Shown here piece by piece: positions 4,925 through 6,034 of a stretch of 6,034 nt of DNA (the stretch's first letter is position 1; each line of letters opens with the position of its first letter). The translations under genes and the position numbers were made by a program. The notes beneath the pieces are model-generated. The model made no database searches and was not told the origin of the DNA. It was given only the letters and a program-made list of their open reading frames with translations. Source of the stretch: Candidatus Omnitrophota bacterium (GTDB lineage: Bacteria > Hinthialibacterota > Hinthialibacteria > Hinthialibacterales > JAKPRU01); contig JAKPRU010001013.1 in the NCBI GenBank assembly GCA_029557025.1, positions 1-6,034 on the forward strand. The letters are read 5' to 3'.

Positions 4925-6034
4925 ATGATTTTCACATCGCACATTTTTATTTTCTATTTTCTGCCGTTCGTTCTCCTGGTCTATTACGCACTTCCGGTGA
5001 AACGGAATTTCTTCCTGCTCGTCGTAAGTTACATTTTCTACGGCTGGTGGGACCCCCGCTTTGTTCTACTGATGTTTCTGGCCACGCTGGTGAACTACAT
5101 TTGTGGCAGAATCATCGCCGCCGCACCGGTAGGATCATCCAAACGGTACTGGGCTGTGTTTGCTTCTGTTGCGATCAGCCTGAGCATATTGGGATTCTTC
5201 AAATACTTCATGTTCGTGCAGAACAACCTTAATTTCCTCCTGCAAATCCTCGGATCGAAAGCCTTCTCGATCTATCAGGTCACCCTCCCAATCGGAATCT
5301 CGTTTTACATTTTCCAGAGTCTCAGCTACACGGTCGATGTGTATCGCGGAACCTCCCCGCCGGTCCGCACCTTCTGGGATTTCGCCTGTTTTGTCGCGCT
5401 GTTTCCGCAGTTGATCGCCGGCCCGATTGTTCGATACAACACCATCGCGGATCAGCTCACCTCCCGTGCACACACCCTGGACAAATTCACTTCGGGTACC
5501 GCCCTTTTTATTCTCGGCTTTGCGAAAAAACTATTCCTCGCCAACATGATCGCTCAGGCCGCCGACGCGGCGTTCGGCGCCGAAACTCTGAGCGCATCCG
5601 ATGCCTGGTTCGGCGTGGTCGCGTATGCCTTTCAAATCTATTTCGATTTCTCCGGCTACTCCGACATGGCTATCGGTCTCGGACGAATGTTCGGGTTTGA
5701 ATTCCCCCGGAACTTCGATGCCCCCTATCTCGCCGACAGCATCACCGATTTCTGGCGACGATGGCATATTTCGCTATCCAGGTTCTTGCGCGACTACCTC
5801 TATATCCCCCTGGGAGGCAATCGAATCGGACCACGCCGGACCTATGTCAACCTGACTGTCGTCATGCTCCTCGGCGGTCTCTGGCACGGCGCCAGCTGGG
5901 TATTCGTCATTTGGGGAGCCTACCACGGCCTTCTTCTTGCGTTTGAACGCTGGCGGGGAAAAGAAAGCCTTTACAACGTCCTGCCCAAACCTTTCCGCAT
6001 CGCCATTACATTCGTTTTGGTCCTGTTCTCCTGG
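4925..6034 (+). CDS. MBOAT family O-acyltransferase, AlgI-like, C-terminus beyond right edge
   Basis: An open frame of 370 residues from ATG 4925 to the window end with no stop. Very hydrophobic segments recur along its length (5-22, 28-40, 46-64, 76-98, 154-168, 191-205, 229-240, 308-319, 324-339, 357-369), as expected for a multi-pass inner-membrane protein. Family motifs are clear: FYGWWDPRF (38-46), LPIGISFYIFQSLSYTVDVY (121-140), FPQLIAGPIVR (160-170), FDFSGYSDMAIGLGRMFGF (240-258), DFWRRWHISLSRFLRDYLYI (275-294), PLGGNR (295-300) and GGLWHGASWVFVIWGAYHG (317-335). His281 and His334 are 53 residues apart, the same spacing I recall for His269 and the essential His322 of Pseudomonas aeruginosa AlgI. 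Relatives pass acetyl groups across the inner membrane for O-acetylation of exopolysaccharides. Typical members have about 470-520 residues, so roughly 100-150 are missing. The start follows the previous stop by 6 bases without a clear Shine-Dalgarno, so translational coupling is likely. Which polymer is modified is unknown. Confidence 0.93.
   Translation, partial: MIFTSHIFIFYFLPFVLLVYYALPVKRNFFLLVVSYIFYGWWDPRFVLLMFLATLVNYICGRIIAAAPVGSSKRYWAVFASVAISLSILGFFKYFMFVQNNLNFLLQILGSKAFSIYQVTLPIGISFYIFQSLSYTVDVYRGTSPPVRTFWDFACFVALFPQLIAGPIVRYNTIADQLTSRAHTLDKFTSGTALFILGFAKKLFLANMIAQAADAAFGAETLSASDAWFGVVAYAFQIYFDFSGYSDMAIGLGRMFGFEFPRNFDAPYLADSITDFWRRWHISLSRFLRDYLYIPLGGNRIGPRRTYVNLTVVMLLGGLWHGASWVFVIWGAYHGLLLAFERWRGKESLYNVLPKPFRIAITFVLVLFSW

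Overview
The window looks like a chromosomal piece of a Gram-negative bacterium that exports many proteins. Evidence is a Sec signal peptide on two genes, a twin-arginine signal on a Gfo/Idh/MocA oxidoreductase, a possible lipoprotein and an MBOAT O-acyltransferase. Tat-exported Gfo/Idh/MocA proteins whose EKP motif has become xVP, as here, are typical of the Planctomycetes-Verrucomicrobia-Lentisphaerae (PVC) group. I therefore favour a PVC member such as Lentisphaerota, Kiritimatiellota, Verrucomicrobiota or Planctomycetota. That placement is inference from protein style; there is no rRNA or other marker gene here.

Layout: (1) 1-252, minus strand: the N-terminal 84 residues of a secreted protein that runs off the left edge. 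(2) 253-810: a 558-base stretch without a confident gene. It holds a copy of a dispersed repeat type (core CCTGAGCCTGTCGAAGG) next to an imperfect inverted repeat, a possible frameshifted gene remnant on the plus strand, and a small hairpin followed by T residues. (3) 811-1962, minus strand: a cytoplasmic Gfo/Idh/MocA dehydrogenase with intact nucleotide-binding and catalytic motifs. (4) 1963-2130: a divergent regulatory region with a fair sigma-70-like promoter facing left. (5) 2131-6034, plus strand: four closely packed genes. These are a Tat-exported Gfo/Idh/MocA homologue with an altered catalytic motif, a periplasmic TolB-like beta-propeller protein, a small secreted or lipoprotein-like protein of unknown function, and an AlgI-like MBOAT acyltransferase that runs off the right edge.

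The divergent oxidoreductase pair suggests carbohydrate (sugar or polyol) redox chemistry split between cytoplasm and periplasm. The last two plus-strand genes look like the start of a polysaccharide O-acetylation module. The tight packing (spacings of 20, -46 and 6 bases) suggests co-transcription of all four plus-strand genes, but whether the oxidoreductase and acyltransferase parts act in one pathway cannot be told from this window. I see no rRNA, convincing tRNA, CRISPR array, transposase or integrase.
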